Assembly: GCA_963693365.1 (NCBI GenBank)
Contig: CAVNZM010000003.1
Span: forward strand, 3,472,001-3,536,000
Direction: 5' to 3'
DNA from: Amoebidium appalachense
Taxonomy: Eukaryota > Ichthyosporea
DNA: 64,000 bases
The notes beneath the pieces were generated by a model, which did not search any database, was not told where the DNA came from, and worked only from the letters and a program-made list of their open reading frames with translations. Shown here piece after piece: positions 35,940-49,315 of the stretch. The translations under genes were made by a program, and so were the position numbers. Every line of letters starts with the position of its first letter. Position 1 is the stretch's first letter.

Positions 35940-36531
35940 ATTTTTCTGACTGCATCTGATTCGTCAATCTTTGAATAGATCTGTTTTTCTATTTTTAGTA
36001 ACACCAAAACCGTTGGCAAGACTGGCGGTTGCTTTCAAAAACTCCAGAATTCGAAGGGAACCAGAAGCTAATATTTCAACATTCACGATTTGGGTCATTA
36101 GAGTGTTTACTATGAACTCGGTGCTTTAATGAAGAGTAAGCATAACTCACTTTAAGCGAAGTGTTTATCCTTTAGGTTCCTCCCGTTTTCCGTTGAGTTT
36201 CTCTGCATCTTTTTCTCTTTCAACACCAGCAGGGTTTTGCCATTCAAACCGTCGACTTCTCTTTCTGTTGCTCAACAGCTTTTGTTTTCGTTTCTTTGTG
36301 TTTTGCTAGTGTAGCCATGTTTCATGGGCTTAGCTAGCGCAGGCATAGTGCAGCTTGATCCATGTGTTTTGCGCTGTGTTACACCTTTTAACCGCTACAC
36401 ACTAAGTTTATCCCGTTATCTTTTCTGCTCATTCCTTATATAGCAACCGCGAATTCTTCTTGCTCTTTGTGGGCCTACCACCCTCACCGGTTCCCTGACT
36501 AAGTGGCGGCGTACTTGTGCTGTAGTTAAAA
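35940..36531 (+). promoter_or_regulatory. Conserved upstream block of zinc-finger gene E
   Basis: Same block as before the other copies, including tgattcgtc, agatctg/atttttagtaacacc and tgtgctgtag followed by ttaaaaATG. Confidence 0.45.
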
Positions 36532-37875
36532 ATGTCAAATCTTCCCCTTGGCATCAGACCGCCGTGGGGGCAGGGTCCATGTGTCCCTGCCATTCCCAAT
36601 CACCTACCGTTTCCCGGAAATCCCATCATGCAGCTTCCCATACCTGCCAGTGGGACAGTAGGAATGGGCGGAGGAGGATGGAGCGGGAGAAGGATGAAAG
36701 TGTGCCCGCACTGTAAGGGATGCGGTTTGGTAGAGGATGATGAGGGCATAAATGTGAACCCCAACGAAGGAGATCCCGAGACCAGCAGCACGCAAGACGA
36801 GGAGGAAGAGGCAGATAGCGCTGGGGAGGAGCAAGGAGTTGACGAGGGAGACACGTCGATGCAGGAAATCTCGGAGCAGGAAGGCGAGGAGAGGAAAAAG
36901 AGAGGCGAAGACGTTCGTTGGGGGCAGCCCTTTGCACATGCGTTCGTTCCGTCTGTGCAAGGAGGTGCCGGTGTGCCTCCCATGGCACCTGCCATATATG
37001 GCGGTGGTTTTTTCCCTCCGCCCGTGCGACCGCCACTGCCAGAACATCCTGGCCTCCGTTTGTTGGCACCCCGACTACCACCAGGCGTAAACACGGTAGA
37101 AGAGGATAGAATGGAGCTTCCAGTGGAAACCGGAGTAACGAAGAAAGGAGATAGCTTGTTGTGCGACGTGTGTCAGTTCGAATCCACAAGCCAGTTAGTC
37201 ATGGATAGGCATGTTGCCACTCATACGATGAAGACGATGTACTTCAAGTGCACACACACTAGTTGTCACGAGCGGTTTGCATCGGAAGAGCAGCGTGAGA
37301 AACATCTACGAAAGCACAAAACGTCTGCGTGTGCTAGTGAGGGTTGTTACGTCACATGGAAACTGCCAGACTTCATCATTCAGGAGCGAAAACACACGGG
37401 GGAGAAGCCGTTCACTTGTGAGCATCCAGGGTGCGGTGGGCGGTTTGTGTCGCGTACTTCTTTGCGGAGCCACACCAAGGAGAGGCATTCGAATCTTCCC
37501 CTTGAGCAAATAAAACCCTTTGCTTGCACCTACGCAGGTTGCCTGTTCAGGGCGCGCCAAAAGGGACAGCTAGAAGAGCACTTGCGCTCGCACACGGGCG
37601 AGAAGCCCTTTTCGTGCCCGTTCCCTGGATGTTCGGCGACATTCGGCACCAAGGGTCACTTGGGGTCGCATACGAAAAGGCATTTGGGAACGAGGAGATT
37701 CCCATGTTCATTTGAAGGATGCAGTTACAGTGCAATGGACAAGGAGGTTTTAATTGCGCACACGAGAATACACACAGGGGAGAAACCGTTCGAGTGCAAA
37801 GAATGCGGTTTCAGGTTTCGGCAAGTGCAAAATCTTAGAACGCACGTGAAGGCGCAGCATGGGAAGGGAAAATGA
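36532..37875 (+). CDS. C2H2 zinc-finger protein, copy E (447 aa), finger 3 degenerate
   Basis: One open frame from the conserved ATG to TGA with the family order: RPPWGQGPCV, CPHCKGCGLV, acidic region, LAPRLPPG linker, eight C2H2 units (CDVC, CTHTSC, CASEGC, CEHPGC, CTYAGC, CPFPGC, CSFEGC, CKECGFRF). Finger 3 has lost one residue after its second Cys and its first zinc-binding His is Gln (FIIQERKH instead of FIIHERKH), so it probably does not fold. The last finger ends H-x4-H (VKAQH). The acidic part also differs (KKRGEDV replaces acidic residues). Expected role as for the other copies: nuclear DNA binding with unknown targets. Confidence 0.88.
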   Translation: MSNLPLGIRPPWGQGPCVPAIPNHLPFPGNPIMQLPIPASGTVGMGGGGWSGRRMKVCPHCKGCGLVEDDEGINVNPNEGDPETSSTQDEEEEADSAGEEQGVDEGDTSMQEISEQEGEERKKRGEDVRWGQPFAHAFVPSVQGGAGVPPMAPAIYGGGFFPPPVRPPLPEHPGLRLLAPRLPPGVNTVEEDRMELPVETGVTKKGDSLLCDVCQFESTSQLVMDRHVATHTMKTMYFKCTHTSCHERFASEEQREKHLRKHKTSACASEGCYVTWKLPDFIIQERKHTGEKPFTCEHPGCGGRFVSRTSLRSHTKERHSNLPLEQIKPFACTYAGCLFRARQKGQLEEHLRSHTGEKPFSCPFPGCSATFGTKGHLGSHTKRHLGTRRFPCSFEGCSYSAMDKEVLIAHTRIHTGEKPFECKECGFRFRQVQNLRTHVKAQHGKGK

Positions 37876-38036
37876 GAAGGCAACATTTACGAAATACTAG
37901 CGGCGCATGTCGAAACATGAGTGCATCACTGTGTATATATGGGAATGGATATACACGTATAGCTGTTGCTACCTGTGAGTTTGGTAGGGAAAAAATGGTC
38001 GTTTAGTATGCTTGTCACGGTAGGGGGAGGGGGGGG

Positions 38037-38078
<42 letters not shown>

Positions 38079-39577
38079 ATGTGCAAGGACTACAGGTCGT
38101 TGTAGTCAACATGATTACAAAATGATAATTATTGGTTCATTCGCTATACCACAAACAGTATTTATTTTTTTTTGGTTTTGGTGGCTTCTCAAGGCATAGT
38201 ATATATATAAATATTATATATATATCGAGTTCTATCTAGACGTTAGACAGGGCTAGGAATGGCCGTTGCCATATACAGAACGAGATAGTCGACGAGATAA
38301 GCCTCACCGGATATCCAACGAGATATGACAAAGACGAAATTTCTTTTTTAATCGAAAGCATGTTGATAGGTGTGAGTTTTTATGTCGCGTTTTACCTCTT
38401 TCCCTACGGGTGTCTGCTACACTGGCTGGCAATGTGAACACTTCAGACTTTTTGTTGAATTCTGTTGGTCGTGACATTGAGTATTTATACGATTTTCACA
38501 CAGTGTTCAGGTATCTCAGTATGCACTTGTTACTGGATAACTCGTGAAGTTTTTATTGTCTACTCAGTATGCCGTGCATACTTGCATATCTTTCCGTCGA
38601 ATAAATCCAGTCAAAAGAAAAATTTTCTACCATATGGAGGAGTGCCAATATATATGGGAGCATTGATTTTGAACTCAGGGGGAGGGGGGGGGTTGGTACC
38701 CGCCACCCCGCGAGAGGTCGGGTCCCCCCCGCCAGGGGGGGGTACCCCACCACCCCGGCCAGGCCCTTATATAGTACTATAAGTACTATATAGTACTACA
38801 TGTTCACATATGAGGGGGGGTTTACCCACCACCCGCCGAGGGGACGGGTCCCCCCCCCTCCCTCCTCCCGGGGGGGGGGTACCCATCACCCCCCTAACCC
38901 CCGAAACTTTCTACTACCCCCTCCCCCGGTTTCAAAATCAACGCTCCCTAAGCTGTACGTGTGAGCTCAACTACGGTGATCAAGAGTTGCTAAGTTGTTA
39001 ACCATGTAAGAGTAAAGTGCATAGATAATATCATACTGTTTGATATTCAACAAATAGTCCTTATGATTTTATTAGTAATAATGTGATACCACTAACACAT
39101 TAGTTGAATCTGTAGGAGATGGATGGGTCATGTACGTATGCTTACTTCACAAGAAGATGGGGTACATATGTATGGATACAACATCACCGAGTAGTTTTGC
39201 TGGTTGGCTTAAGGTGGAATGTATAGTGTATATAGCGCTTTAAACCATAACGGTTTTAAAGTCTAGTTTTCATTGGACGTCCGACAAGCGTTTAAACTTT
39301 AAAGCCCTGTCATCTTGATCAACAAAGGACATATGTCCTCGAACAACGGCACCAGTTATGTCTTCGAAAAGTGATAGTTACCCTTGCATTGTTCTGAGGT
39401 TCTTTGGAAATTCTTTGCTTTTGTGTGTGTGTGGGCCTCTGAAGGGGTGGGTGCGTGGTGGTCACAGTGGTGGTGGTGGCAGGGAGGGGGGAGGATAATC
39501 TTGAACGCTAAAGTTTATTCTCCTATGTAGCATCATGAACTTGTTCCATCGTAAACCCTCGGTCTCTCTCTCTCCCC

Positions 39578-39611
<34 letters not shown>

Positions 39612-39887
39612 CCCCACCACCACCACCCCCGGGCCTTTTACCGCTTGTGTATGGTGTACGCGAGCTGCACGTACGTGTACATGCTCTTGCACGGACTGAC
39701 ACCCACTTACTGATGTCAAATCATCACATGCACAGACTTACCTTTGCCTAAGTGTGCACATGTGCATGAAGGAAGACACGTGCACGCAATCAAGAGTGCA
39801 TGCTCGCATGCGCATATGTACATGTAGCTGGCACCACTGCAATGCTTACTACCATTCATACGCGTGATCTGACTAAACATATATCTA

Positions 39888-39922
<35 letters not shown>

Positions 39923-40545
39923 AAGTTTGGGCGGGAAGTGTTGGAGCGCAAAAAATGGGTTTTTGTCAAACAACTAAAAAAGTAGAAATATATTCAAGAT
40001 ATAACAACATAAAAAAGTAGGAAAAAAAACTACATGGCACAGCCAAAACTCGTAGCATTAATATCCCTTACTAATACATGCATATGATGTTTCGAGAGGA
40101 GTATACCATGGGCCACTAGGGTCGTCTTGGGTCTAAGTAATTGTTTCCATTTAGTTTCCAATGCAAGGAATGCAAGGCTTCAGTGCTTGCTTTCTTTTCT
40201 TTTCTTCTCTTTTTTTCGTCGAGTAAGGGGCCGAGGGGAGGGGAACATTTTAATGCAGTAGCTAAGCCTTATAGTAGAAGCAAGTTATTTAAAGTCACGA
40301 CAAAAATGGTCTCTTCATTAGAGGTCAAAAAGGCAGCTGGGTGCACTATACCACATCAGTATTTTATAATTTTAATTTTTAAAATTATAATGCATCAATT
40401 GAGTGCCTCTTGCAACATGTCAAGTTTGAATGGCTCTAAAATCCAAACCAAAAAACAAATGCAACCCCCCCTCCAACTCCTCCCCCCCTCCTTTTCAAAA
40501 AAAAAAAAAAAAAAAAAAAAAGAAAGACACCATGCAATTGAAAAT

Positions 40546-40600
<55 letters not shown>

Positions 40601-41167
40601 GCGCTAGGGTAGAAGAATCAATAATGCCCCGAAAATATATTTCAAATCGAGAAAAAAAAACCAATGCCCGGAGGAAAATGTCTTTATAAGGAATACCAAC
40701 AACTTTCACCGGTATTATATTTCCAAGTCTAGAAATATCAATAAACAGCACGTGGAATTATTGTATCCTTAATGAATGAATACATACATTGAGGGATATG
40801 TTTCCTAAGTCTAGAAGAAGCAAGGAAAAAACACATCTTTGATCGAGAAAGATAAAAAGACACGTCGAGGATTATGTACCCTAGCAAGGGGGAAAAAACA
40901 GTGCAAGGAAACGTATACCTGTGAAGAAACACATCGAATGGCACGCACGAGTACGCGCACGCACGCACGCACGCAGGCACACACACGCGCGCGCGCACAC
41001 ACACACACACACTTTCTCTCATACCCTCACCCACCACCACCCCACCTACTAAACTCAAACCTTTACTGAAACTAGTCACACAAATCCACGTCATATGTTC
41101 ATTTTTCAATGCAAACAACCCAAACAAACACTTTAAAAAAATCCCGAACATGCATCCCGAACATGCA
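37876..41167. repeat. Tail of unit E and 3' flank of the CRT-like gene
   Basis: G-rich 38025-38076, (TA)n 38200-38224 and 39888-39920, a GC-rich block repeated twice (38690-38760 and 38815-38890, with gggtacccaccacc-like words), C run 39577-39609, a copy of the 218-bp element's core near 39655-39770, poly-A 40498-40521, a C run of about 50 (40549-40598) and (CG/CA) at 40955-41012. No reading frame is convincing. Confidence 0.55.
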
Positions 41168-41690
41168 TTAATTCCTCGGGGACGCCGGTGTCACCCCTCC
41201 TCCTCCTCTATTCCCTTGTTGCTGTTGTTGTTGTTGCACACCACCAGTACCACCACCACCACCACTGATTGTGTTATGTTGATACGTTACATATCTTGGT
41301 ACCCCCCCACCTACACCCCCACCCATACCCCCTGACGTAATAACAGCGCCATACTGAGAGGGTGAGCCCATATAGTTTGGGCTGGAGGGTGCAGAGCCAG
41401 CGAGGGAGGTGTAGGAGGGAGACCTGATGCCCAGACGACCAAGATACTCACTGCGGATGGTCTGAGGGTTGCGCCTGTTTTTTTTTGTTTTGTTTTTTTT
41501 TCCCGGGGGGGGGGGGGGGGGGTTGGGGAGTGATGGGGGGAGGGGGGGGGGGGGGGGGGGGGAAGGAGGAGAGGAGGAGGAGGAGGAGGAGGAGGGAAGG
41601 GAAGGGGGGGGGGGGGGGAGGGGGGCGGAGGGCGGAGGGGAGGTGGGTTAGAATAGGTCACCAAGAATAGGTGGGAAAATGTGTGTGTGT

Positions 41691-41733
<43 letters not shown>

Positions 41734-42393
41734 GGCGGGAAGGCAGAGTGGTGTGTATGTGTGCGTTTGTGTGTACGTTTGTGTGTGCATGTGTGTGCAT
41801 GTGTGTGTGTGTGTGTATGTATCGGTGCGTGTGTGCGCGCGCGCATACGTGTGTATGTGCCTGTAGGTGTATGCACGTCTGTTTGAGGGTGAGGTGGAGA
41901 GGGGGGAAGAGGAAAGGTATGTTGCAGTGTGTGGGTGTGTGGGTGGGTGGGTGGGTGGGTGCGTCGTGGTGGGCTGGGGAGAGGGGAGGACCGACGTGAG
42001 AGCACCCTCGAGGGTGCCCCCCATACACCCCACTCCACCCCCACAACACACACAAAACAACCTCCCTCCCCCCCCTCCCCCGCCCTCACCTACCCACCCA
42101 CCCACCCACCCACCTACCCACCCACCCACCCACCCACCCACCCACCCACCCACACACACACACACACAAGAAAAACATCTCCACAAGCATTTTCAATCAC
42201 GTATCTTATTCCGCCATCTGTCTCTCTCTGCTGTATGTGTAACCCTCAAACATAAACACCCACCCACATACCCCCCCCCCCCTCCTTCCCCCCTCGCCCC
42301 CTTCCCCCTCCCCCCCCAACTTACTTCAAGTCTGCCATTTGTTTTTCTCTGCTGTAGGTGTACCTCTCGAACATGTATACACCCACCCACCCA

Positions 42394-42424
<31 letters not shown>

Positions 42425-43162
42425 AACACACACACACGAGAAAAACATCACCAATCACCACAAACATTCTCATCACCCACTTACTTCAAGTCTGCCATCT
42501 GTTTCCCTCTGCTGTAGGTGTACCCCTCACACAGATCCCCCCCCCCCCGCCAACTCAAAAAAAAAAAAAGAAAAAAAAAAAGAAAAACCGAGACACGTAC
42601 AAAAGAAACACCCACACAAAAAACATTCATCACTTACTTCAAGTCAGCCATCTGTTTCTCCCTGCTGTAGGTGTAACCCTCAAACAAATACTGCGTCACA
42701 TCCATCATATCGCCCCTGTTATGAAGCAGTGCGGTTGTCTGTGTGGTGTCTAGGCTCGGGAACAACTCTTCTCCCTCCGGCATGACTCCAGTCACACGGT
42801 GGAATATGGCAATGAATGTGTGGCTAAAACGGTAGAGGATAAGACCAAACACGATGATCACGAGCCCTGCATAGCCGAACGGGCCTAGGGGCTTGTGGCT
42901 GCGTGTGTGTTTTTTTTTTTTTTGGGGGGGGGGGGGGGGGGGAGGAGGGGGGAGGGGTGGGGGGTGGGGGGCGAGGGGGTGGGAGGGGGGATGGAAAGGG
43001 GAGGGAGGGGGTTGGGGGAGGAGGAGGAGGGGGAGGATTGGTTGGTTTGTGTGTGTCTGTGTGTGTGTGTGTATGTGTGTTGGGGGGGGGGGGGGGGGGG
43101 GGGAGGGGGAGGGGGGGGGGGGAAGAGGAGGAGGGGTATGGGGGGTTGGTTTGTGTGTGTGT

Positions 43163-43203
<41 letters not shown>

Positions 43204-43493
43204 CGTGTGTGCATGTGTGTGCGTGTGTGCGTGTGTCCGTGCGCGCGTGTGCGTGCGTCCGTGCGCGCGTGCATGTGTGTGTGTGTGCAAATGTGCTGTT
43301 GTGCCCGTTGCATGTGTCGTGGGTAGAACATGTTAGCGTCATACCAAGTGACCAACCAATATCCTTGGAGAAGTGGCCACCAGGCTAGGGCGAACGTGAA
43401 ATTTATGGGGGTATGTGCACACAGTATGTGTGCGGGTCAAGGCCCATCAACATGGTTGCACCTTCTATGCATGTATGTGCACGGATGTTATTC

Positions 43494-43524
<31 letters not shown>

Positions 43525-43587
43525 CTTGGTGCCAGTGTTGTTGGATGGTGAAGAGGGTGGAGGGAGAGGAAGAGGGCAAGGCGGGGC

Positions 43588-43637
<50 letters not shown>

Positions 43638-44395
43638 TGTGTACATGAATAGTCTGGCAAGCAAGCAGAAGTTCTAAGCAAGGGAGAAGAGCAGAAATGG
43701 CAGGGAGGAAGAATGGTAGGAATTTTATTTCGAAGGAAGACCAAAGGACCCAAGGGAACCATGAGCGCACGCGTGTGTGGGTGTATGCATGTGCAAATGT
43801 GCGTAAGGAAAGAAGGGGGGGGAAGGAAGGGGGGGGGGGGGGGGGGGGAGGGGGAGCAAGAGAGAGAGAGAGAGTGGGGGGAGGAGGGGGGGAGGGAGGG
43901 AGTAAAAAGGAGAGGGGATAGGTTTAATCAACACATACCCAGGAACGAAGGGCAACGAGAAAGCCATAGAAACCATAGGAATCATCAGCATGTGTGTGTG
44001 GGTGTGTATGTGCCCATGTGTGTAAAAAAGAGGGAGGGCAGGGAGAAAGAAAGACATATAGAGACGGTGGGTGGGAGGAAGAATCACATTGCACCACACA
44101 TACCCTGGGACGAAGGGCAGAGAGAAACCCATTGAACCCATGGGAACCATGCGCGCGCGTGTGTGGGGTGTGTGTGCATGCACACAGGTGTATATGGAAA
44201 GGGGTAGGAGAGGAAGACAGAGAAAGTGGGAGAGAGAAAGTGTGTATGTGTGTGTAAGGAAGAAGGTTTTGAAGGCTTCAACCACGCATACTCAGACACG
44301 AAGAGCAGTGGGAAAGCCATCGAGCCCATGGGGACCAATAAGTGTGTGTGCGCGCACGTGTGTAACGAAAACTGAAGGGGGAAAGAGAGAGAGAT

Positions 44396-44430
<35 letters not shown>

Positions 44431-46214
44431 AGAGTCGAGATGGAGTGAGAAGAAGGGATTGAAGATTTTTTCCACACATACCCAGGGACGAAGGGCAGTG
44501 AGAAAGCCATTGAGCCCATGGGGACCATGAGTATGTATGAGTGCGTGCATGTGCGCAGGTATGTAAGGAGGGGGGAGAGGGGGGGAGGGGGGGGGGAGGG
44601 GGGGGGGCACAAACAAAAAGAAAGAGAGAGACAGTGTGTGTGTTTGTGAAAGGGAGAGAGACTGAGGGAGGGAGGTTTACACCACACATACCCAGGGACG
44701 AAGGGCAGTGAGAAAGCCATCGAACCCATGGGGACCATGAGTGCCGATGATAGCCAGAGCAGATTTGCATTGCCGTACTTGAGGATCATGATGATGAGTA
44801 TGTTGTAGCCTACGTTGAAGAACAGGTACACGTTGACGAGCAGGGGGGAGGACGAGCAGTCATCCTGTGGGTGTGTGTGTGTGTGTTGGGGGGGGGGGGG
44901 GGGGGGGGGGGGGGGAGGGGAGGTGTGCAGGGAGGTTGAGGGTGTGTGTGTGTGTGTTTATGTGTGTGTGTGTGTGTGTGGGGGGGGGGGGGAGGGGAGA
45001 AGAACAGGTACACGTTGACTGGCAGGGGGAGGACGAGCAGTCGTCCTGTGTGTGTGTGTGTGGGGGGGGGGGGGAGGGGGGGGAAGGGGGTTAGTAAATG
45101 ATACAGTGTAAGAAAAGGGGTGGTGGTGATGGTGGGTGGGGGGGGGGGGGGGGGGGGGGTGGAGAGGGGGGAGAGGGGAGGGTAGAGTGCTGAAGAACAG
45201 GTGCACATTGACTAGGGGAAATTGAGAAGTCGTACTGGGTGTGTGTGTGCCACGGTGTGTGTTTGGGGGTGGGAGGGGGAGGGGATAGGTGGGGGTGGCG
45301 GTGAGGATGTGTGTGTGTGTGGATATGTGGATGGGTAGGTGTTAATTCGTTTTTCTTTTCTTTTTTTTTTTTTTTTTTTTTTGGGGGGGGGGGGGGGGGG
45401 TGATCAAAATGCGGGACCAGATACGAGGTACAACTACGTAATGAGAAACACGGTGTAGGAAGAATGCAACGGCAAACATTCAAGTATGCAACAAAAGCAA
45501 AACCCATAATCCGGGGATGAGGGGGGGGGGGGGAAGGGGGGGGGATTTGTTTACTACCTAATGGGCTTTTTTGTCACTGGCAAACACCAACATACCATCC
45601 GTATGCGTGCCCTCATATCACTCAAAAACACAAACACCGACTAAGAAAACAACCCGCCCGCCGCCAATGTCTGTGTTTATGCCGCCGTAGCACTTCAAAC
45701 CACCCAAACTATCACAACCCATCAAAAACAATCACTCAACCAGCGTCACTCCTTATGCCGGCACAACCTTTTGAACACGCCAACAAAACCATCCCTCTAA
45801 CCAACCACACACTAACCATCACCGTGGCTTCCGCATTTCATGCCGGGTTACCACTCAACAAAGCACGAACAAACCATCATCATAAACCAAAAACCCTTCC
45901 AACCAACCACCCACACACTCACCGTCGCATCCGTGTTTATTCCGCCATAACACCTAAACCCATTGATAACCATACGTGGTATGGTTGATATATCTCCCCC
46001 GGGAGTCGCGTACGCCGAGGGAATGACAAACACCAAACACGCCACAAACTGCCATACTGCGATCCATCCATTCAGGTAGATTGGGTCGATTTCCTGGTCC
46101 CCAAGGGCTTTTTCCTTGTAGATGGAGGAGAGGGTCATGGGAACACAGCTGAGCGTAAGTGTGATGATCCAGATAACGTCCATGGGTTGGAGGCCTTTGG
46201 CGTCCGTGAACTGT

Positions 46215-46260
<46 letters not shown>

Positions 46261-46403
46261 AGGGTTAAGGGGGGGGGGGGGGGGGGGGGGAGGGTTAAGT
46301 GTGTGTGTGTGTGTGTTTGTGCGCGCGCGTGCATGGTACGCAGCTGAATGTAAGTGTCATGATCCGTATAACGTCCATAGGTTGGAGACCTTTAGCATCG
46401 GTG

Positions 46404-46472
<69 letters not shown>

Positions 46473-46626
46473 GGAGGGGGGGCGGAAAGGGGGGGGGGGG
46501 GGGGGGGGGAGGGGGGGGGGGGGGGGGGGGGAGGGGGGGCAGAAAGGGGGGGGGGGGGGGGGGGGGGGGGGGGAGAGTAGGGAGGGAATTCGGAGGGGAG
46601 GTGGGAGGGGAGGGGAGGGGGTTAAG

Positions 46627-46699
<73 letters not shown>

Positions 46700-46719
46700 T
46701 GTTTGTGTGTTTGTGTGTT

Positions 46720-46782
<63 letters not shown>

Positions 46783-46899
46783 ATGGGAACAGGGCAGAGG
46801 GGAAGGGGGGGGGGGGGGGGGGGGAAGGGGGAGTCATGGGGTAGGTGGGTGGGTGGGTGGGTGTGTGTGTGTTGGGAGGGGGGAGGGGAGGGAGAGGGG

Positions 46900-46944
<45 letters not shown>

Positions 46945-47402
46945 CGCATGTGTGTTGGGGGGGGGGGGGGGGGGGGGGAGGGGGGGGGAGGGAGAGAGGG
47001 GAAGGGGAGGTGTGTTTATGAGTGTCTTAAGGGGCGGGGGGCGGAGGACGGCGGCGGCGGGGGAGGGGGGAGGGGGGGGGTGGAGGAAGAGAATTGAATA
47101 GGTTAGTAAATGTTTATAAAATTCTCAAGGAAGGCTTGAACGGGAGGTGATAGGGGGTATAGATGTCCGTGATGGGTCTGTGGTTGTGGATGGGTGGGTG
47201 CCCGTGCGTGCACGTGTGTATCTCGTAAGGAAGAAGAGGAAGGGAAAGAGCTTTGGGGGGGAAGGGGGGGGGGGGGGGGGGGGGGGGAGGGGGAGAGAGA
47301 GAGAGAGAGAGAGAGAGAGAATCCAACCGGGGGGAGGGGGGAGGGGGAGGGGGGGGCATGTTACATCTGTAACACCATGGCATTGACCTGGATTTTGGCC
47401 TT

Positions 47403-47442
<40 letters not shown>

Positions 47443-49262
47443 GGGGTATATGTTTTGTTTCGTTGTTCAATTGAGAAGTCATGGAGAGGGGTTGGGGAAA
47501 GGAAAAGGAAAAATGGGAATAGACACGATTTGCTATTCGGGGGGGGGGGGGGGGGGGGGGTAGAATGGGGTACGAAGGATCGTTTTGCAACGAAACAACC
47601 TAGTGACGTGGGTCTAAAAAGAAGGACAAACACACACAACAGTAACTATGCAAGATTACCCGGTCTCAGAAATTGGGTATGGGTTGGGGAGGGGGGGGGG
47701 GGGGGGGGGAAGGGGAGGAAGCACACAATACGAAGCACACATCCACAACGGAATGTGGTGTGGGTATATGCCAAAAACAAGGTACACACACACAGGGAGT
47801 AAGTCTATCCACCTAGAGTAAAGGGGGTATTATGTCATGTTTCTCACCTGGGGGATAAGCACCACCACCAGCCCCGCCAGCACCACATTTGCACCCAGTA
47901 TGTGGCATACGTTGTATCGTGCATTCATCAGGAAGTATGAGAGAACCATGGAGATGGGTATCGCCACCTGCGTCAACCTGAAAAGGGGGGGGGGGGGGGG
48001 GGGGGGATGGGACGATGGGGGGAGAAAGGGACGGGGGGTAATGAGGCGGGCGGCGGGGGGGGGGGGGGGGGGGGGGGGGGGGAGGAGAATGGGAGGATGG
48101 GGGGGGGGGGGGGGCGAGAGTGAAGGGGGGTTTATGGGGCGGGGGGGGGGGGGGGGGGGGGGGGGTGGGAGTGCGGGAAGGGTTAATGGGGCGGGGGGGG
48201 GGGGGGGGGGGAGGGGGAGTGCGGGGAAGGGGATGCAGATGGGAAGGAGGGGGAGGGGGAGGAGAGCATTGGGGTGGTGGTGGCGGGAGGGGAGGGGGAG
48301 AATGGAAAACGGGGGGGGGGGGAGGGGGAGGGAGGAGAAGGGGAGGCGGGTGAAAGGGGGGAAAGGGTGAAGGAGAGGGAGGGGGAGGGGAGAGTGAGGA
48401 AGGGGGGAGGAGAGGGTGGAGTAGGTGGGGTGGAGGAAGAGGAGAGGGTGATGTGTGTGTTAGTGGGTAGCAACATGGGAGCAAATACATTGATTGACCA
48501 GCCTCAAAGGTAGAAACGGTAAATTTGAAGTTGAAACGGGCAGAGCGTTCAGGCGCGGAAGGTACTTGAGCAGATAACGAGCAGAGGGGGAAGGGGCCGG
48601 GGGGGGGGGGGGGGGGGGGGAGGGAGGGCTTATACTAGAGGGTTAGAAATATGGAGGAGAAGACACCGAAAGACAAAACACAAAACGTTACAAAAGTTCA
48701 ACCCAAAAACAAAGCTTGAAGAGAGGAAAAGGAAAAAAAAAGAGGCGAGGAAGGGGGGTGGGGTGGGGTGGGGGTGGTGGGGTGGGGGTGTGTGTGTGTG
48801 TGGTTACACAAAATAAAACGGCAAGGGCATTGAAAACCCACAAGAAAGGAACACGAGACCAATGACATGTGCACGGACGAGGCGGACCGGGAGGGGGGGG
48901 GGGGGGGGGGAGGGAGGGGGGAGGGGGGGGAGGGGGGGGGGGGGATGGGTTGACGGGAACGGGTGGGTGGAAGAGGGTGGATGTTGTTGTAAGGAGATAG
49001 AGGGGGAGAGGGGGTGGAGGTGTGGAGGGTTCAGGTGCTATGGGCAGTATGTGGGCTTACGAGGGAGTACACGATACATCCCCCCCTCCCCCCCCCCCCC
49101 CCCCCCCCCCCCTCCCCCCCCTTGTTTTATGTGCCTGCCCCGCTACCCCCCCCCCCTCATAAATAAAAAAGGGGGGGGGGGGGGGAAATATGTATGGCAA
49201 GGGAAAAAAAAAGGGGGTGAAAATGTCAACAATAAAATGCTGGATAGGGCAGGTCAGGTGGG

Positions 49263-49315
<53 letters not shown>

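Larger units (their letters stand above)
44865..45922. repeat. CRT-like intron 3
   Basis: GT and G runs at 44868-44920, 44943-44998 and 45049-45085. A dispersed repeat lies at 45400-45500 (also at 17510-17600). Exon fragments of exon 4 (right side) and exon 3 (left side) complete it. Confidence 0.6.

Noticed and set aside
45976-46210. Alternative end of CRT-like exon 3 at a GT at 45975
   Set aside because: The donor at 45922 (GTGAGT) extends the family match through [11 protein letters not shown] and gives the right phase for exon 4.
46187-47101. Long open frames through (GT)n and G runs (for example 304 codons here, 319 codons at 3014-3973 minus)
   Set aside because: They consist of CV, TH, G, P or R repeats and exist only because simple repeats have no stops. 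They overlap introns of well-supported genes.
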